Both the position numbers and the translations under genes were made by a program. The notes below the pieces were generated by a model that saw only the letters and a list, made by a program, of their open reading frames with translations, ran no database searches and was not told the origin of the DNA. Shown piece by piece: positions 11,200-21,786 of a stretch of 64,000 nt of DNA. Source of the stretch: Capra hircus (Eukaryota > Chordata > Mammalia > Artiodactyla > Bovidae); the NCBI RefSeq assembly GCF_001704415.2, contig NC_030819.1:37256575-37320574 (forward strand), in the 5' to 3' direction. Position 1 is the stretch's first letter. Each line of letters begins with the position of its first letter.

Positions 11200-11480
11200 G
11201 CCCTAAACAAATTATCTCCCATGCACACCCTCTTAAGTTCCTGGACAATGGGAACATAGACTAAAACAGAAGAAGAAACCAAATTTTCAAAATAAGGGAC
11301 TCAACATGGGAGAGAGGAGAAATTCCAGGTTAACAGCACACTAAAGAGAAATTAATCTATATTGGAGTAGCAGGACAGAGGGCTCCAGCATGGATGCTTC
11401 CAAGGGCAGGGAGGGGAGGTGTTTGTGGGGCGTGTGGGTAATTGATAAAGCACCAGATGGAAATTAGAATCTAAAAGAAT
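11200..11480 (+). mobile_element. Old L1 relic, second part
   Basis: 'tctcccatgcacaccctctt', 'gttcctggacaatggg' and a later 'atgggagagaggagaaatt' keep the order expected after the 'cagacatgca' block at 11008-11016. This supports an L1 split by the SINE. Confidence 0.5.
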
Positions 11481-11563
11481 TTTATTGATCAGTTGGAATA
11501 ATGACTGTGATAAATACATAAACCTAGACAAACAAAAATAAAAACAAAAGTATTACTAACTCT

Positions 11564-11777
11564 TTGGATTTCCCTAGTGACTCAGCTGGAAAGAAGCCAC
11601 CTGCCAATGCAGGAGCTGCTGGTTCGATCCTGGGTCCAGATGATCCCCTCGAGAAGGAAGTGGCACCCCACTCCAGTATTCCTGCCTGGGAAATCCCATG
11701 GACAGAGGAGCCTGGTGGGCTACAGTCTATGGGGTCACGAAAGAGCCAGACACCACTTAGCGGCCAAACAACAACAA
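11564..11777 (+). mobile_element. Bov-tA-type SINE
   Basis: Standard head, body and ACTTAGCGGCCAAACAACAACAAA-type tail. Imperfect 12-bp target duplication ATTACTAACTCT / ATTATTAACTCT (11552-11563 and 11778-11789). Confidence 0.9.
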
Positions 11778-11789
11778 ATTATTAACTCT

Positions 11790-12319
11790 AAGTAAAACAA
11801 AAACTTCACAAGATAGAAAATATAATTATAATATTTGGCTCAGTTCTGACCAATACTAATAAACTCATAGTAACATGAATACTGATCATGAATTCAACAA
11901 AACTTACTGATAAGACTATGCATATTGAGACAGTAGAAAAATATGACATGATGTAATAACTATAAATCCTCATTTCATAAGAATAATATAAAATAACTAA
12001 AATTGATAAGTTAAGAAATAGCACTATAAAATATAAGGAATTAAATGCCAAAACAAATAGCCAGAAAACTTGGGAAAAAAGAACATAGAAATAGGAAATT
12101 TGGGGCTTGGGGAAGTGCTTTTCAGTATCAGTCTTGTAGAAGTATTTTACTGTTTGAACTACATATATTTATTACTTAGAAAAAATAAAAGTATTCACAT
12201 AGAACAGAAATTATTTAAACTTAGAAGGAAGGAAGAAAAAAGAAAAGAAAGAAGGCAGAAAGGAAGGGAGGGAGGGAAGGAGGGAAGGTGGTTCCATCCA
12301 TGTATTTCATTCTATCTAC
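11790..12319. other. Unassigned AT-rich DNA with purine tract
   Basis: AT-rich sequence with no family recognised, apart from the purine tract listed separately. Confidence 0.35.
12222..12290 (+). repeat. Purine-rich GGAA/GGGA tract
   Basis: About 69 bases almost entirely A and G (AAGGAAGGAAG, AAAAGAAAAG, GGGAGGGAGGG). Such homopurine runs can adopt triplex forms; here it looks like simple-repeat drift. Confidence 0.75.
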
Positions 12320-12600
12320 CAGTTAAAGGAGATCATATATATGGTCCATTCTATAGATGCTGACAAAAAATTTGATAAAATTTTGTACCCATTGCTGAAA
12401 TAAATAAAAGAAGTCTCATAATAAAATAGCTTCCAGAAGTCTGCAGCAACCACTATGATATTAAAATGACAAATGAAAAGAAAGAATAGTTGTTCTCAAG
12501 ATTAAAATTCGGCAATGTACTCACAGTCTAGCCAATGACACAAATTTTTCATGTTGTCATGAAAAATGGCCACAATATATTGTTAAATTGGAAAAAAAGT
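12320..12600 (+). mobile_element. Old L1 ORF2 relic
   Basis: The blocks 'ccattctatagatgctgac', 'aaaaatttgataaaatttt' and 'ccagaagtctgcagcaacc' follow the L1 ORF2 region around 'atagatgcagaaaaagc..tttgacaaaatt'. Heavily decayed, with no usable frame. Confidence 0.5.
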
Positions 12601-12612
12601 CTTAGTATGCTC

Positions 12613-12615
<3 letters not shown>

Positions 12616-12646
<31 letters not shown>
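12616..12646. repeat. (TG)n microsatellite
   Basis: About 14 TG units, then TATGTAC. Confidence 0.92.
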
Positions 12647-12648
<2 letters not shown>

Positions 12649-12709
12649 ACATAATATTCAAAAGGAGATATGAAATAACATTTAACACAGGCTTTCTCTG
12701 GATATACGG

Positions 12710-12916
12710 CTTCCCCGTGACTCAGTGGTAAAGAATCCTCATGCCAATGCAGGAGATGCAGATTTGATCCCTAGGTTGGGAAGATCCCCTAGAGAAGGAA
12801 ATGGCAACCCTTTCCAATATTCTTCCCTGGGAAATCCTATGGATAGAGGAGCCTTGTAGGCTACAGTTCATGGGGTCACAAAAGAATCAGACACAACTTA
12901 GCGACTGAACAACAGA
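12710..12916 (+). mobile_element. Bov-tA-type SINE
   Basis: Head GGCTTCCCCGTGACTCAGTGG, B-box GATTTGATCCC, body and ACTTAGCGACTGAACAACAG end. A weak duplication TCTCTGG may flank it. Confidence 0.88.
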
Positions 12917-13465
12917 TCTCTGGGTAAAAGAATTGTGGGTGACTATTGCTGATATATGTATGTACCTTTTTGTACTATTGCAGAGTTTTCAAATTTTTCT
13001 ACTATGTGCTACACTCAAAAGTTGTATTTTACCCATACAGTTTTTATTAGTACCACCCTCATTTTAATTATAAAAACTTTATTTTATTACTCTCCTGAAA
13101 AACATGTTGTTATAACCAATCCCCTTGTCTCTATTATTCCATTAATAAATAACTTAGAATTGTTACCAAAATATTGAATTAAAATAGTTATTTTTACATC
13201 ACCTCCTTGTACTGTTCTGTACTTTAAAGAAAGATTGATCCTGGGAATAACTGTGGTATTAAAGAAATTTGTTTTCAATGGCTCCCAATTCCCTCCGTCC
13301 CAAAAAAAGGTTAGAAAAAAGCCTTTCCTACTCCATCTCAGTTTTCCAAGTTTCTCTTGTACTCTCCATTGTTTTCTCTCCCATCCTAACTATGCAAGAC
13401 CAATTCTACTAAAGCTATTATGATTTTATTTTTCATTAAGTTTGTTGTTTACACTTGAGATAGTT
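12917..13465. other. Unassigned AT-rich DNA
   Basis: Nothing recognised; only short frames. Confidence 0.35.
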
Positions 13466-13513
13466 AGGCTTCCCTGGTGGCTCAGCAGTAAAGACTCCGT
13501 CTGCAATGCAGGA
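13466..13513 (+). mobile_element. SINE, outer copy, 5' head
   Basis: GGCTTCCCTGGTGGCTCAGC and the A-box part of a tRNA-like head. It stops after TGCAATGCAGG, where an inverted SINE begins; the remainder is at 13701. Confidence 0.88.
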
Positions 13514-13700
13514 ATGCGGTGCTCTGCTTAGTCGTTCAGCTGTGTCCGACTCTTTACAACCCCATGGACTGTAGCTTTCCAGGCTCCTCTGTCCGTGGGG
13601 ATTCTCCAGGCAAGAATACTGGAGTAGGTTGCCATGCCCTCCTCCAGGGGATCTTCCCAACCCAGGGATTGAACCCAGGTCTCCCGCATTGCAGACGGAG
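13514..13700 (-). mobile_element. SINE inserted inside another SINE, opposite strand
   Basis: Minus-strand unit with a GTGTCCGACTCTTTACAACC-type end and B-box-like region. Its head is 5'-truncated at the point that pairs with the host head, so 13495-13512 and 13683-13700 are inverted copies (17 of 18 bases). Confidence 0.85.
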
Positions 13701-13858
13701 GAGACATGGGTTCAATCCCTGGATCAGGAAGATCTCTGGAGGAGGGCATGGCAACCACTTCAGTATTTCGCCTGGGAAATCCCATGAACAGAGGAGCCTG
13801 GAAAGCTACAGTCCATGGGGTTGCCAAAGAGTCACATATGACTAAACAACAACTTAAT
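13701..13858 (+). mobile_element. SINE, outer copy, body and tail
   Basis: GAGACATGGGTTCAATCCC (B-box) and the normal body resume on the plus strand and end at GACTAAACAACAACTT. Confidence 0.88.
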
Positions 13859-14692
13859 ATAGTTAAGTCTCTCATCCCAAAGTTGATGCTGCCCAAGGTT
13901 CTGACCTAAGCCCTACATAATCTAATATCAGTTGTTCTGAGATAACATAATACCTCATGCATGCCTTAGCATTTAGTTCTGATCAGTTTTCTCAATGAAA
14001 CTCCAATTATTATACCTACAACTAAGTGATTGATATTGTGTATTCCTTTGTTAAACATAATGGCTAATGTCCAAAGCATGCTAAAAATCTCCCAGCTTTC
14101 AGCTGTTCTCCAGTATAACCATGAACTTCTGTTCTTGCCAGTTGAGTCGCGCATTTCCAAAAACTTGGTAGCATTCCTTCCAAACCAGTTGTCTCTGCTA
14201 TTTTAATTACATAATTAAATTTTATGTTGAAACTAATGAAATGCTATAAGAAAAGAGAGACGTTTCTGTGATAACATATATGAATACATTTAAAACACTG
14301 GATAAAGTTGAGTTATTAAAAAATAATTCTGTTAAATAAAGTATTGACAAGATAACTCAGATACTTGTTTACAAAACTATTACAACTCCAGGAGAATCTC
14401 TGCTCAGTACTTTGCATGTTTCTTTACTTTTTCATTTCATTTTTAAAAATACAAACATTAAACCTCATATCCTGTATTTTATATGCTTTATGTAAGTAAA
14501 ATCATGCAGAGAAAAGGCTTTTGCATATCAAAAAATCAGTGAATATACAATTTTATGTTTAAATTAAAATAATAAAGGGCATTTTAAAATTCCCTCCTAT
14601 AACTACATTTTTATTTGGTTAATACATCAACTTCTAAACCAAATTGCATTAGATAAAAGAGCTTCAACTGAATATAAATAATCACTTATTTG
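13859..14692. other. Unassigned AT-rich DNA
   Basis: No repeat family or frame recognised. Confidence 0.35.
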
Positions 14693-14815
14693 TTTATCTG
14701 CCTCCCCTACTGGAATGTTAGCCCCTTGAGAGAAAATATCACATATTGGTATTATTAATCTTTGTTCTCTAGGACTAATGAAATGCCTTGGCACTTAACA
14801 ATTGTTTGCCTCAAT
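14693..14815 (+). mobile_element. L2 LINE 3' end relic
   Basis: 'tgcctcccctactggaatgt', 'agccccttgagag' and 'ccttggcactta' follow the order of the L2 3' end (clear start, 'gagggcaggg' region, 'gcctggcacata' region). Confidence 0.5.
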
Positions 14816-15237
14816 TTTTTTCAATGTATCTTCCTCAAATGAATACTGTCAAATTTTTTATTTGTTCATTCAAAGTTTCCAATGAATTTTTTTCCTTCAT
14901 AATACAAATTGAAGCCAGAGGCAAACAGCTTTGTTTGACTTGCTTCAAACATTAAAAATTAACAACAATTTATCTGCCTCTCCTCATGTGGTTCTCCTAC
15001 TTGGAGAGCCCTCTCACCAACTTCAGTATTCTATTCAACCAAAATTGTATGAAGACAATTGCTCGATATGAATGTTTCCTCGTCTGAAATCACTTCCAGC
15101 TCACATGATGGTTGGGTATTTTCATATTTTAGTATTGAAGCACAGTCATGGTAAGTCAGCACCTGCGGAAAATTTAGGGACTGGTTGATAACCCAAACAC
15201 TGGACTGAGAGAGCTGATTAGGCTCAAAGCTAAAGGC
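14816..15237. other. Unassigned DNA
   Basis: Nothing recognised before the L1 starts. Confidence 0.35.
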
Positions 15238-15698
15238 CGGACATGGAACCAACCTAGATGTCTGTAGACGGGTGAATAAAGAAGTCATGGTACATATACA
15301 CAATGGAATATTGCTCAGCCATAGAAAGGAAAGGATCTGAGTCAGTTCTAGTGAGGTAGATTAGCCTAGAGCCTGCTATGCAGGGTGAAGTAAGTCAGAA
15401 AAGGAAAAACAAATATCATATATTAACACATATATATGGAACCTAGAAAAATGGTCCTGATGAACTTCTTTGCAGGGCCGGAAGAGAGACTCAAAGAGAA
15501 CAGACTTATGGACACAGTGAGGGAAGGAGAGAGTAGGATTGAAATATGCACATTACCATGTGTGAAATAGATAGGTAATAGGAAGTTGCTGTGGAATGAG
15601 GGAGCTCAGGCTGGTGCTCTGTGACAACCTAGAGGGGTGGGATGGAGTAGCAGGTGTCAAGGAGGTTCAAGAGCGAGGGAACACACATATACATATGG
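15238..15698 (+). mobile_element. Ruminant L1 3' end, first part
   Basis: 'ggaaccaacctagatgtctg', 'tggtacatatacacaatgga', 'atattgctcagcca', a 'ggtgaagtaagtcagaaa' block and 'taacacatatatatgga' give the classic L1 3' end order. It is 5'-truncated and is interrupted by a SINE. Confidence 0.85.
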
Positions 15699-15903
15699 GT
15701 GGCGATAGTGGTGAATAACCTGCCTGTCAGTGCAGGAGACACAAGAGACTCTGGTTCGATATCTGGGTCAGGAAGATCCCCTGGAGTACAAACTGGCAAC
15801 CCACTCCAATATTCTTGCCTGGGAAATACCATGGATGGAGGAGCCTAGTGGGCAACAGTCCATGGAGCTGCAGAGAGTCAGACACAAGTGAGCAACTAAG
15901 CAG
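15699..15903 (+). mobile_element. Bov-tA-type SINE in L1
   Basis: Head (GTGGCGATAGTGGTGAATAACCTG) and normal body, ending GAGCAACTAAGCAG. The host L1 sequence ATATACATATGG / ATATATAAATGG flanks it (15687-15698, 15904-15915). Confidence 0.88.
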
Positions 15904-15915
15904 ATATATAAATGG

Positions 15916-16000
15916 CTGATTCATGTTGATGTGTGGCAGAAACCAACACAACATTCTAAAGCAATTATCCTCCAACTAAAAATAAATTTTTTTAAAAAGT
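15916..16000 (+). mobile_element. Ruminant L1 3' end, second part
   Basis: 'ctgattcatgttgatgtgtg', 'gcagaaaccaacacaacatt' and an A-rich tail complete the L1 3' UTR after the SINE. Confidence 0.82.
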
Positions 16001-16524
16001 AAATGCAGAAATTCAGAGATGCCATTGAGCAGCTAAGATACAGCACCCGTCAGCCTTAAAAGTTAAATCACATTTCAGACAAGAATAGGACCAAGAGTTC
16101 CAAAAATCCCAGAGCACAGCAAAGATGTTTGTAGGCTGAGTAACATAGTAAAGAACACAGCCGTCTGGAAAGAAGGCTGCCATCATCCCTCGGTTGCCTT
16201 GTGAGCTCACAGATGTCAGCAGGAACTCAGAACTTGTGCAGGCTACAGGACCATGTAATAGGTATGACCTCTTTTCCCAACCTTTGCTGGGCAAGTTTAC
16301 CAGCCCAGCTTTGGTCCTCACAGAGCAGTGCAAAAGCCAGATCAGCATAAGCTCCACATGCCTATGAGCTGGCAGACAGCTAGGACCTGGAGGAAAAATA
16401 AACACCTAGCAGTATCCTAAGGGAATACTGGATCTCAAGTTTGGAGCCCAACAGAAATAGCAATTTACTATGAGAGCTCAAAAAACCAACTGGATCGCCA
16501 TGTCCCATGTTGTGAAAGAAAAAT
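16001..16524. other. Unassigned DNA with a 130-codon minus frame
   Basis: A minus-strand frame at 16013-16405 begins MFIFPPGPSCLPAHRHVELML. It is hydrophobic in places and rich in Cys and Trp, but it matches no family I know. I see no splice or promoter context, so no gene is called. Confidence 0.3.
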
Positions 16525-16715
16525 GAAAGTGAAAGTTGCTCAATCATGTCCGACTCTTTGCGATCCCATAGGTTGCAGCTGGCCAGGCTCCTCTGTTCAT
16601 GGAATTCTCTAGGCAAGAATACTGGAGTGGGTAGGTGTTCCCTTCTCCAGGGGGTCTACCCAACCCAGAGATCGAACCCAAATCTCCCACATTGCAGGTG
16701 GATTGTTTAGCATCT
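16525..16715 (-). mobile_element. Bov-tA-type SINE
   Basis: Minus-strand copy with GAAAGTGAAAGTTGCTC-type tail, B-box GGTTCGATCTC and a shortened A-box end. Confidence 0.88.
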
Positions 16716-17055
16716 GTGAGTAGTGACTAAAGCACAAAGCAGAAAGAATGGGGAACTTAAAAAGAGGCACTGAAGCTACAGATACTGCTCTCTGTATTAG
16801 AAAATGTGCAGGAAATGGTTGGATCATAACTTGCATAGGGAGTATCTGTCCTGCCAGATTTTATGACCTTGGAAGAGACATAGATGGGGAAAACAGCATA
16901 ACCTCACAGTTAAAACACTTTAACCTAGAAATGGCTGATGTTAGTTTGTAGCATAGCTAACTCAGAGATTAATGGGTAAGTCTCCTAAAATAGACTTGAA
17001 ATACAGAAGATTTTAGAACCTTTGAACAATTTTTGGTGGTAAGCAGTTGGGTGGC
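16716..17055. other. Unassigned DNA
   Basis: No family recognised; a 67-codon frame here is unremarkable. Confidence 0.35.
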
Positions 17056-17266
17056 ATGCATCATACTCAGTACCTAAGTTAAGCCTGACTCTTCGCGACC
17101 CCACGGACTGTAGCCTTCCAGGCTCCTCTGTTCATAGGATTTCCAGGCAAGAACACTGGAGTGGGTTACCATTTCCTTCTCCAGGGGATCTTTCCTACCC
17201 AAGGATCAAACATATTTCTCCAGCACTGGCAGGCAGATTCTTTACCACTGAGCCACTAGGGAAGCC
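17056..17266 (-). mobile_element. Bov-tA-type SINE
   Basis: Complete minus-strand copy: GGGCTTCCCTAGTGGCTCAG head through a GACTTAGCTTAGG-like end. Possible short flank duplication TTGGGT on both sides. Confidence 0.87.
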
Positions 17267-17284
17267 CCACTTGGGTTGCTCTTG

Positions 17285-17841
17285 TTGCTCTTGTTGTTGT
17301 TCAGTTGCTAAGATGTGTCTAACTCTTTGTAACACCATGGTGTGCAGTGTGCCAGGTGTCCCTGTCCTTCACTATTTCACAGAGTTTGCACAAACTTATG
17401 TCCATCGAGTCAGTGATACCATCCAACCATCTCAACCTCTGTCACCCCCTTCTCCTCCTGCCCTCAATCTTTCCCATCATCAGGGTCTTTTCCAATGAGT
17501 CGGCTCTTCCCATCAAGTATTGGGGCTTCAGCTTCAATATCAGTGTTTCCAATGAATATTCAGGACTGATTTCCTTTAGGGTTGACTGATTTGATCTCCT
17601 TGCAGTCCAAGGTACTCTCAAGAGTCTTCCCCAGCATCACAATTTAAAAACATCAATTCTTCAGTGCTCAGCCTTCTTTATGGTCCAACTCTAACATCCA
17701 TACTTGACTACTGGAAAAACCATAGCTTTGATTATATGGACCTTTGTCGGCAAAGTGATGTCTATGCCTTTTAATGCACCCTCTAGATTTCTCATAGCTT
17801 TCTTCTCAAGGAGCAGACATCTTTTAATTTCATGGTTGCAG
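17285..17841 (-). mobile_element. BovB LINE 3' fragment
   Basis: Minus-strand BovB end with the older sequence class (CAGTCCTGAATATTC, CTTGCAGTCCAAGG region) and the KVHIIKAMVFPVVKYGC block. It is 5'-truncated at CATGGTTGCAG. The frame is disrupted throughout. Confidence 0.88.
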
Positions 17842-18417
17842 TTGGACGGAGGGAAGTTTAATTCTATTGAGCTGAGCACCTCTCAAGAAGTTTCTTGATT
17901 CACCAAAATGATTTTTAAAACCTTGTCAGTCAGTTACCGAATCAACATGCTCTAGAACTATGTGTCTGGATTCCTAGAAAATGTAGTTTCCTGTAACTTG
18001 ATAAAAACTTGTCTACCACTCTTCAGATTTTTTAGCTATTAATTAAGGATGGAAAGGCAGTCTTTCTAAAATTTTTGCACTAGTGTTTTGAGTTTATTCA
18101 TTCTCAATTTTAGAATATTGAAACTCCCAATAATTTTGTAAAGAATATATTTTAACACAAGTTTTAAATATGCAGCAAATACCTACCTTCCTCCACAAAA
18201 TACTATCTGGTTTGGGAAATTTTCTTAAGTGCTATGAATCAATTTCACTTATTTGATCAAAAAAAATTAAGGAAAAAAAATCAAAAAAAATGTAAAAAAA
18301 ATATCAATACTATAGCTTGATACATTTATCTTTTTATCTTGGTTTTATTATATCTGTTACTTAGTGTTAGTTGCCTCAAATCTTTGTAAACATAGACAGG
18401 TGGCAAACAATAATGTA
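17842..18417. other. Unassigned AT-rich DNA
   Basis: AT-rich with A-homopolymers around 18260-18300; nothing recognised. Confidence 0.35.
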
Positions 18418-18645
18418 GTTCTAATTATTGAGCACTTATGTACAAGAACTTAGGCTGGACACTTTATTTACATTATTACATCTAATCTATACAAAATTTT
18501 ATTAGACATGCACTCGCATATCTGCCATTTTGCAAAGAAGAAACTAAGGTCCATTTAGCTTAAGTAACTTGCCCAGGATCACGCAGGTAGTGAGAGGTAG
18601 AGCTGGGATTTTTAAGCCAGGTCTCAAACTTTTAAGTTTTATATT
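18418..18645 (-). mobile_element. MIR SINE relic
   Basis: 'attattgagcacttatgt', 'ttgcaaagaagaaacta', 'aagtaacttgcccaggatca' and 'gtagagctgggattt' follow the reverse MIR order (pooled core, then the cds-like '-taacttgcccaaggtca-' block). Confidence 0.7.
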
Positions 18646-18793
18646 TAACCACCACAGTGAATGTGTGTAGAGGGGTGTGTGACAGGTACTAAAATGTTCT
18701 CTCTTCTCTTCATTTCTTTAAGAAAAATTTGTTTTCTCTTTCAGAAGCTTCATTGAGTATTTTGCACATTAACCAATATAAAGGATATTCAAT

Positions 18794-18820
18794 GGGCTTC
18801 CCTAAGCACAGCACAGCACA
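18794..18820 (+). mobile_element. Miniature SINE: head start joined to tail
   Basis: GGGCTTCCCT, the first bases of a Bov-tA head, is joined directly to AAGCACAGCACAGCACA, a typical tail. GGATATTCAAT and GGGTATTCAAT flank it (18783-18793, 18821-18831), as for an inserted element. The body is absent. Confidence 0.6.
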
Positions 18821-18880
18821 GGGTATTCAATAGGAGTCAGAAAAGGTTTAAAAATCAGTCTCAGTGCTCAGAAGCTTATG

Positions 18881-18996
<116 letters not shown>

Positions 18997-19205
18997 ACTT
19001 GCTTCGTCGCTCAGTCGTCATGTCCGGCTCTTTGCAACCCCGTGGTCTGTAGCCCACCAGGCTCCACTGCCCATGGGATTCTCCACGCGAGAATACTAGA
19101 GTGGGTTGCCCTTTCCTACTGCAAGGAATCTTCCCAACCCAGACCCTGAACCCAAGTCTCTTGCGTCTCATGCATTGACAGGCAGATTCTTTCCCACTGT
19201 ACCAC
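18997..19205 (-). mobile_element. Bov-tA-type SINE with GT-array tail
   Basis: Minus-strand copy ending on its 3' side in GACTGAGCGACGAAGCAAG, which runs into the TG array. The head is present but diverged (extra bases near the B-box). Confidence 0.87.
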
Positions 19206-19206
19206 A

Positions 19207-19760
19207 AACAGATACTAAATATTTTCCAATTAAAATGACAGCCTTTCAGCTGGAAAAAAATAAAGAGAACTGAATGTTTGGCCCTCAGAGTTAGCCTAGG
19301 AAATTCAGATATCACAGGAAGGAAATTAAGTGGCTCTCACTGCACTTCACAGAGTTACTTGAACATTGTGAAGAACAGAATCCAGTATCTATTGAATACA
19401 AATGGGGTTTGTGTCATTATCCTTGGCTGTGGAACATATTTTTAATATGTTTGTCTGTGTGATAAGATTGTAAGTTCCTTAAGTGTTGAGCCTTTTTTTA
19501 TACTTCCACACTGCCACGAAGCCTGGTGCGCTGTTGTGTCACTCAAGATTGTGGTTAATTGAATTGAGATAGGATCTCTTATCAGTATTTAGTGCATTTT
19601 CATGAAATGCTTGGGAAATTTCTCATCTTTCTTTCTTCCATAGCACTTAGGCCACTGCAAAGGTAATAAAGCTAGGGTTTGCCCACAGTTCTCCTTCCCA
19701 AGGCAAAATTAAACTCTGCCCCTTCTCTCTTTCTTAAGGAAGTGCTTCACACTCTTTGTT
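19207..19760. other. Unassigned DNA, possible L2 scrap
   Basis: A block near 19470-19565 ('gattgtaagttccttaagtg') resembles the L2 3' end; the rest is unrecognised. Confidence 0.3.
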
Positions 19761-19776
19761 AATTACACTTTTAAAT

Positions 19777-20119
19777 GTTTTATTTATTTATTTATTATCA
19801 TTTTGGTCTTTGTTGCTGCACTCGGGTTTTCTCTAGTTGCAGAGAGAGTGGGGCAACTCTCTAGTTGGAGTGTGTGAGCTTCTCATTGCAGTGGCTTCTC
19901 TTGTAAGGCAGCATGGTCTCTAGGGCACTCAGGCTTCAGGAGCTATGGCAGATGGGCTCAGCAGTCGTGTCTCACTGGCTCTAGAGCACAGGCTTGGTAG
20001 TTGGGGCACATGGGTTTAGCTGCTCCATGGCATATGGAGCTTTCCTGAACCAGGGATTGAACCCATGTCTCCTACATTGCCAGGCAGACTCCCCACCACT
20101 GGAGTCACCATGGAAGCCT
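19777..20119 (-). mobile_element. CHR-type tRNA SINE
   Basis: A TTTATTTATTTATTATCATTT tail leads into 'tgttgctgcactcgggt', 'gcttctcattgcagtggctt' and 'ctctagagcacaggct', then a minus-strand tRNA-like head. This is the longer cetartiodactyl CHR layout, not Bov-tA. Confidence 0.8.
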
Positions 20120-20131
20120 CATACACTTTTT

Positions 20132-20276
20132 AAAATTTATTTATTTTTAATTGAAGGATATTTGCTTTACAATATTGCATGGGTTTCTGCCATACAACAA
20201 CATGAATCAATCATAGGTATGCATATGAACTCCCTCCTGAACTCCCTCCCACCCCTTTCCACCCTCTCTAGGTTCC
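20132..20276 (-). mobile_element. L1 3' end, short minus-strand insertion
   Basis: 'ttaattgaaggatatttgc', 'tttctgccatacaacaacat' and 'gaatcaatcataggtatgca' are the reverse L1 3' end. The target CATACACTTTTT is duplicated (20120-20131, 20277-20288). Confidence 0.85.
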
Positions 20277-20288
20277 CATACACTTTTT

Positions 20289-20984
20289 TATATGACCCTT
20301 TTCCTAGATTCTAACAGAGCCTTTGAGAATTATGAATCCACAAGATTTTCTGACAACCCATTTTGATAAGAAAGTAGAAGTTTGAAAGATTAGTATTTGA
20401 CTTTAAGGACTCTGCCTTTCAAGCAAATGATATAAAATCTCTTTACTGTTAAAATATCACTACCAAAAATATTAACATTAGGAATATTCTCAGACAAAAT
20501 ATGCATCTGTCTTTTAAAATAGACATTTAGTTTTCTAGTACTTTATCTTTCTTTCCTTGCTAATTACGTGACTGATGATAGATTGGCCTCCAAGAGTTCA
20601 AATTTTGATGCACCATGCTGCAGCATTCTCAGTTATCTGTGTTTACAAGATTATGTTACAAAGTTTTAGAGTCAGTTTCCTCTTGAGATTTCAGGCATAT
20701 ACTGTGGACAGATTCTACAGAAAAGAAGCAATCTCTTTAATGTATTTCACTCTAAGAATGCAAGACTGTAGGGTTACATTATTATTGAAAAATATACTTT
20801 TTTTCATTGTGTCATACCTCTTGACCTAACAAATGAGAGTCTTGAATGTGGACACTTATAATATCAAAAGGAAATTAACTTATTTGAACTTAACTAATAA
20901 CTACATTTTTTTTCTTTTTCTTTATTTTGTTAATTCTCTCTTGTAATTTTTGTTCATTGAAATTAAGATTTTTTTTTAAAAGTA
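20289..20984. other. Unassigned AT-rich DNA
   Basis: No repeat family recognised; frames up to about 84 codons without known similarity. Confidence 0.35.
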
Positions 20985-21045
20985 ACTCAGGGGCTGGGGA
21001 TGGTGAAAGTGGGTCAAAAGACTTCAACTTCCAGTTATGATATAT
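20985..21045 (+). mobile_element. L1 3' UTR, first part
   Basis: 'ggggatggtgaaagtgggtc' and 'aaaagacttcaacttccagtt' are an L1 3' UTR block that resumes at 21262 and again at 22829. Confidence 0.7.
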
Positions 21046-21261
21046 ACGGGTTGCTGCTGCTGCTGGTGCTAAGTCACTTCAGTCATGTCTGACTCTGTGC
21101 TACCCCATAGATGGCAGCCCACCAAGCTCTGCCATCCCTGGGATTCTCCAGGCAAGAACATTGGAGTGGGTTGCCATTTCCTTCTCCAGTTACAAGGCTC
21201 CTCTATCCATAGGATTTTCCAGGCAAGAATTCTGGAGTGGGTTGCCATGCCCTCCTCCTGG
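21046..21261 (-). mobile_element. Bov-A2-like SINE, rearranged
   Basis: Starts with a (GCT)n-type tail then the GTGTCCGACTCTGTGC-like unit, and is followed by a second unit (GGCTCCTCTATCC...). The normal spacer between units is missing, and the second unit is 68-bp identical to part of the SINE at 23054-23121. Confidence 0.85.
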
Positions 21262-21306
21262 TTAGAGGGGTGTGATGTACAACATAATGACTATAGTTCA
21301 TGATAC
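21262..21306 (+). mobile_element. L1 3' UTR, second part
   Basis: 'gtgatgtacaacataatgac' and 'tatagttcatgatac' continue the L1 UTR up to the LTR. Confidence 0.75.
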
Positions 21307-21786
21307 TGTTAGGGGAAGCACACTGAATGAAACCACCCACACTGATCAGGCACCATAGCAACCATTTGCATTAGTTGTATTATGACAGGAGGTCCCAGTA
21401 AGGAGCATGGAACTAATAAGCCACCACCAACCAGAAGAGTTCAGGAAAGGTCAAAAGGAAACACTGCAGTCCGATCACCTCCCAGAATCCTTCTTTCTGG
21501 CATCCATCTTGGTTGAACAAGGCGTGCACCACCAGGAAGGGCTCTGAGTCAGAATGATTGGCTAAAGACAACCCAAAAACTAATCCCATCACCATAAAAC
21601 CCAAGACTTCAAGCCACGTGGCACAGTTGTTCTCCTGGGTTCCCTTACCCTACTGCTTTCCACCCGGATGCCCTTTCCCAATAAAATCTTTTGCTTTGTC
21701 AGCACATGTGTCTCCTTGGACAATTCATTTCCAAGTGTTAGACAAGAGCCCAGTTTCGGGCCCTGGAAGGTGTCCACCTTCCTCAG
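21307..21786 (+). mobile_element. ERV-type LTR, main part
   Basis: Begins TGTTAGGGG, has a TATA-like CATAAAA at 21593-21599 and an AATAAA at 21680-21685, a spacing normal for U3-R, then a U5-like region. With the 3' piece at 22765-22828 it ends in CA, and both sides carry ATAC (21303-21306, 22829-22832), a 4-bp duplication. No gag, pol or env is present. Confidence 0.75.

Noticed and set aside
16013..16405. 130-codon minus-strand frame
   Set aside because: No domain, no splice or promoter context, no family recognised; could be part of an unnamed repeat.
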